Source: QHWK01 sp035315685
GTDB taxonomy: Bacteria > Acidobacteriota > Vicinamibacteria > Vicinamibacterales > CAVVIG01
Assembly (NCBI GenBank): GCA_035315685.1
Contig: DATFXR010000688.1
Location: 1-6,837 of the forward strand
Reading direction: 5' to 3'
DNA: 6,837 nucleotides
Shown here: positions 6,837 to 6,837 of the stretch, one piece after another
Position numbering within the stretch: the first letter of the stretch is position 1
Layout: every line of letters starts with the position of its first letter
The notes under the pieces: model-generated
The model's database searches: none
Told to the model about the DNA's origin: nothing
The model's input: the letters and a program-made list of their open reading frames with translations, nothing else
Translations under genes and position numbers: made by a program

Positions 6837-6837
6837 C

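Overview
This is a gene-dense, high-GC bacterial window holding five protein genes, two of them cut by the window edges. No rRNA, tRNA, CRISPR array or insertion sequence is visible. The best taxonomic clue is the right-hand gene, a large MacB/FtsX-type permease with no ATPase domain in its visible part. It looks like the 'acidobacterial duplicated orphan permease' (ADOP) family, and the high GC fits an Acidobacteriota genome such as the Vicinamibacteria. This placement is an inference from family resemblance, not from a search.

Layout: the left end (2-1447, + strand) is the 3' part of an FAD-linked 2-hydroxyacid dehydrogenase of the GlcD / D-lactate / D-2-hydroxyglutarate dehydrogenase family. 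Its start lies left of the window. It converges on a block of four minus-strand genes. The junction (1426-1504) carries five tandem copies of a 7-base GGGGCTA-type unit followed by an inverted, degenerate counterpart. The repeat supplies the dehydrogenase's last seven residues and its stop codon.

The minus-strand block, in transcription order, is: ADOP-like permease (4707 to the right edge, 5' end missing), a 70-bp gap, a TesA-like SGNH esterase/lysophospholipase (3959-4636), a 15-bp gap, an exported M61 metallopeptidase with a C-terminal PDZ domain (2117-3943), a 3-bp gap, and an unrecognised small protein with a charged helix and three membrane segments (1517-2113). The last three are packed tightly enough to be one transcript. 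The permease may belong to it or end separately at a weak hairpin. The products share an envelope theme: membrane permease, exported lipid/ester hydrolase, exported peptidase and small membrane protein. A joint function is not demonstrated by the sequence.

No clearly new defence, mobile or RNA system was found. The most unusual structure is the 7-base repeat, whose 21-base super-period places a TAG stop in all three frames of both strands. The most interesting gene context is the co-directional permease / TesA-like / M61-PDZ / small membrane protein cluster. There is no stretch over 300 bases without a gene.
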